This document shows positions 63,310 to 64,000 of a stretch of DNA of 64,000 nt, in pieces. This DNA is from Actinokineospora fastidiosa (GTDB lineage: Bacteria; Actinomycetota; Actinomycetes; Mycobacteriales; Pseudonocardiaceae): positions 124,001 through 188,000 of the forward strand of contig NZ_BMRB01000007.1 in the NCBI RefSeq assembly GCF_014648415.1, read 5' to 3'. The translations under genes were made by a program, and so were the position numbers. The notes under the pieces were generated by a model. The model made no database searches and was not told the DNA's origin. It was given only the letters and a program-made list of their open reading frames with translations. Within the stretch, counting starts at the first letter, position 1. Each line of letters begins with the position of its first letter.

Positions 63310-64000
63310 CGGCCGGCCTTCGGGTCGGGCACGTCGGCGGGGGTGATCGTGGTGGCGTGCGCGGCGCGCTCGGCGCGCGGCAGGCTCGTCACCCGGACGG
63401 CCACGTGGCGCTCGACGACCCCGAACAGCTCGCGCACGGCGCGGCCGTTGCCGAAGCCGTAGCCGCCCGCGAGCGCGCGCTCCCGTTCGGCCTCCAGCCA
63501 GCGCGCCGCCTTCGCCGACGCGGTGGGCGCGAGCTGGTAGCCCTCGGTCTCGGCCAGCCGCTCGAAGATCAGCCGCAGCTCGGGGGCTGTGTAGTCCTCG
63601 AACACCAGCCGCTGCGCGAACCGCGACCGTAGGCCGTCGTTCGCGCGCAGGAACGCCTCCATCGGGCCGGGGTAGCCCGCGGCGACCACCACGAGCCTGC
63701 CGCGGTACTCCTCCATGATCGTGAGCAGCTCGGTGATGGCCTCCCCGCCGAAGTCGTTGCCCTCCTTGACCAGGTCGTAGGCCTCGTCGACCAGCAGCAC
63801 CCCGTCGAGCGCCTCCAGCGCCTTCGCCCTGGTCCGGCCCGCGGTCTGGCCGACGAACCCGGCCACCAGGTCGGCCCGGGTCACCGGCACCACGTGCCCC
63901 TTGACCAGCAGGCCGAGCGCGGCGAACACCCGGCCCATCAGCTTCGCCACGGTCGTCTTGCCCGTGCCGGGCGAGCCGACGAACAGCATGTGCGGGGCCA
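63306..64000 (-). CDS. CbxX/CfxQ-type AAA+ ATPase, 5' end outside window
   Basis: The frame runs off the right edge, so only the C-terminal ~231 codons are present. They carry Walker A LFVGSPGTGKTTVAKLMG, the pore loop region VGQTAGRT, Walker B GVLLVDEAYDL, sensor 1 VVVAAGYPGPM, the arginine finger in DGLRSRFAQRL, and sensor 2 GNGRAVRELF. This is the CbbX/CfxQ family, also found as SpoVK- and ESX EccA-like ATPases. It is first of at least seven coupled minus-strand genes and overlaps the zinc-ribbon gene. It probably remodels the partner protein or complex. Confidence 0.9.
   Translation of the reverse strand, partial: APHMLFVGSPGTGKTTVAKLMGRVFAALGLLVKGHVVPVTRADLVAGFVGQTAGRTRAKALEALDGVLLVDEAYDLVKEGNDFGGEAITELLTIMEEYRGRLVVVAAGYPGPMEAFLRANDGLRSRFAQRLVFEDYTAPELRLIFERLAETEGYQLAPTASAKAARWLEAERERALAGGYGFGNGRAVRELFGVVERHVAVRVTSLPRAERAAHATTITPADVPDPKAGR

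Noticed and set aside
1-64000. CRISPR arrays, rRNA genes, intact insertion sequences
   Set aside because: No regularly spaced direct repeats, rRNA signature sequence or intact transposase frame was found by eye.

Overview
The window is high-GC actinobacterial DNA, with frequent GTG starts, 4-base ATGA/GTGA gene overlaps, a SARP/BTAD regulator, a DUF397 protein and WapA/Rhs-type toxins. It resembles a Pseudonocardiales or Streptomyces-like chromosome arm. Both ends cut through genes. No intact transposase, rRNA, CRISPR array or complete tRNA was seen.

Left part (1-11 kb). A minus-strand cassette holds a membrane-anchored TraD/VirD4-like protein, a HerA/FtsK-like ATPase and a PD-(D/E)XK nuclease-like protein cut off by the left edge. 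A divergent SH3-like gene follows, then a 3'-terminal tRNA fragment (tRNA-Pro-like, a probable integration scar) with a strong terminator. Next come fragments of an FAD oxidoreductase and a DHFR-like gene, then a SARP regulator, a secreted protein and a secreted ricin-type lectin. A serine-recombinase relic lies at 11.3 kb.

Middle part (12-25 kb). This is a sugar-oligomer utilisation locus. On the minus strand are an Opp/Dpp-type ABC importer (lipoprotein, permease, fused permease-ATPase, ATPase) and a GH20 hexosaminidase, mostly overlapping. On the plus strand are a TetR regulator, a GH3 and a GH1 beta-glycosidase and a secreted alpha/beta hydrolase. A 20-bp palindrome in the divergent promoter region is the likely TetR operator. 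An MFS-transporter pseudogene and a DUF397 gene follow.

Polymorphic-toxin region (26-37 kb). A roughly 8.1-kb WapA/Rhs gene has its own helical putative immunity gene. The Rhs frame is broken by one frameshift and one in-frame TAG. An Imm52 immunity gene lies on the other side, followed by a small secreted protein.

Right part (37.6-64 kb). This is one long block of conflict-type NTPase genes. First come two divergent trypsin-like protease-STAND NTPase-TPR proteins. One is followed by a 40-aa acidic peptide gene and a shortened paralogue that has lost every catalytic motif. The other is followed by a SEFIR/TIR-pseudokinase overlapping its 3' end. A GalE relic marks the next junction. Then comes a dense cluster: a DUF4407-like membrane coiled-coil protein, an Ig-like protein, an NB-ARC-TPR STAND protein, a secreted vWA protein, a coiled-coil protein, an Hsp70-like ATPase, a GTPase-associated protein, a P-loop GTPase, a zinc-ribbon vWA-like protein and a CbxX-type AAA ATPase cut by the right edge. 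I infer these are one or two signalling or immune systems that sense a threat and switch on an effector. The assignments rest on motifs read by eye.
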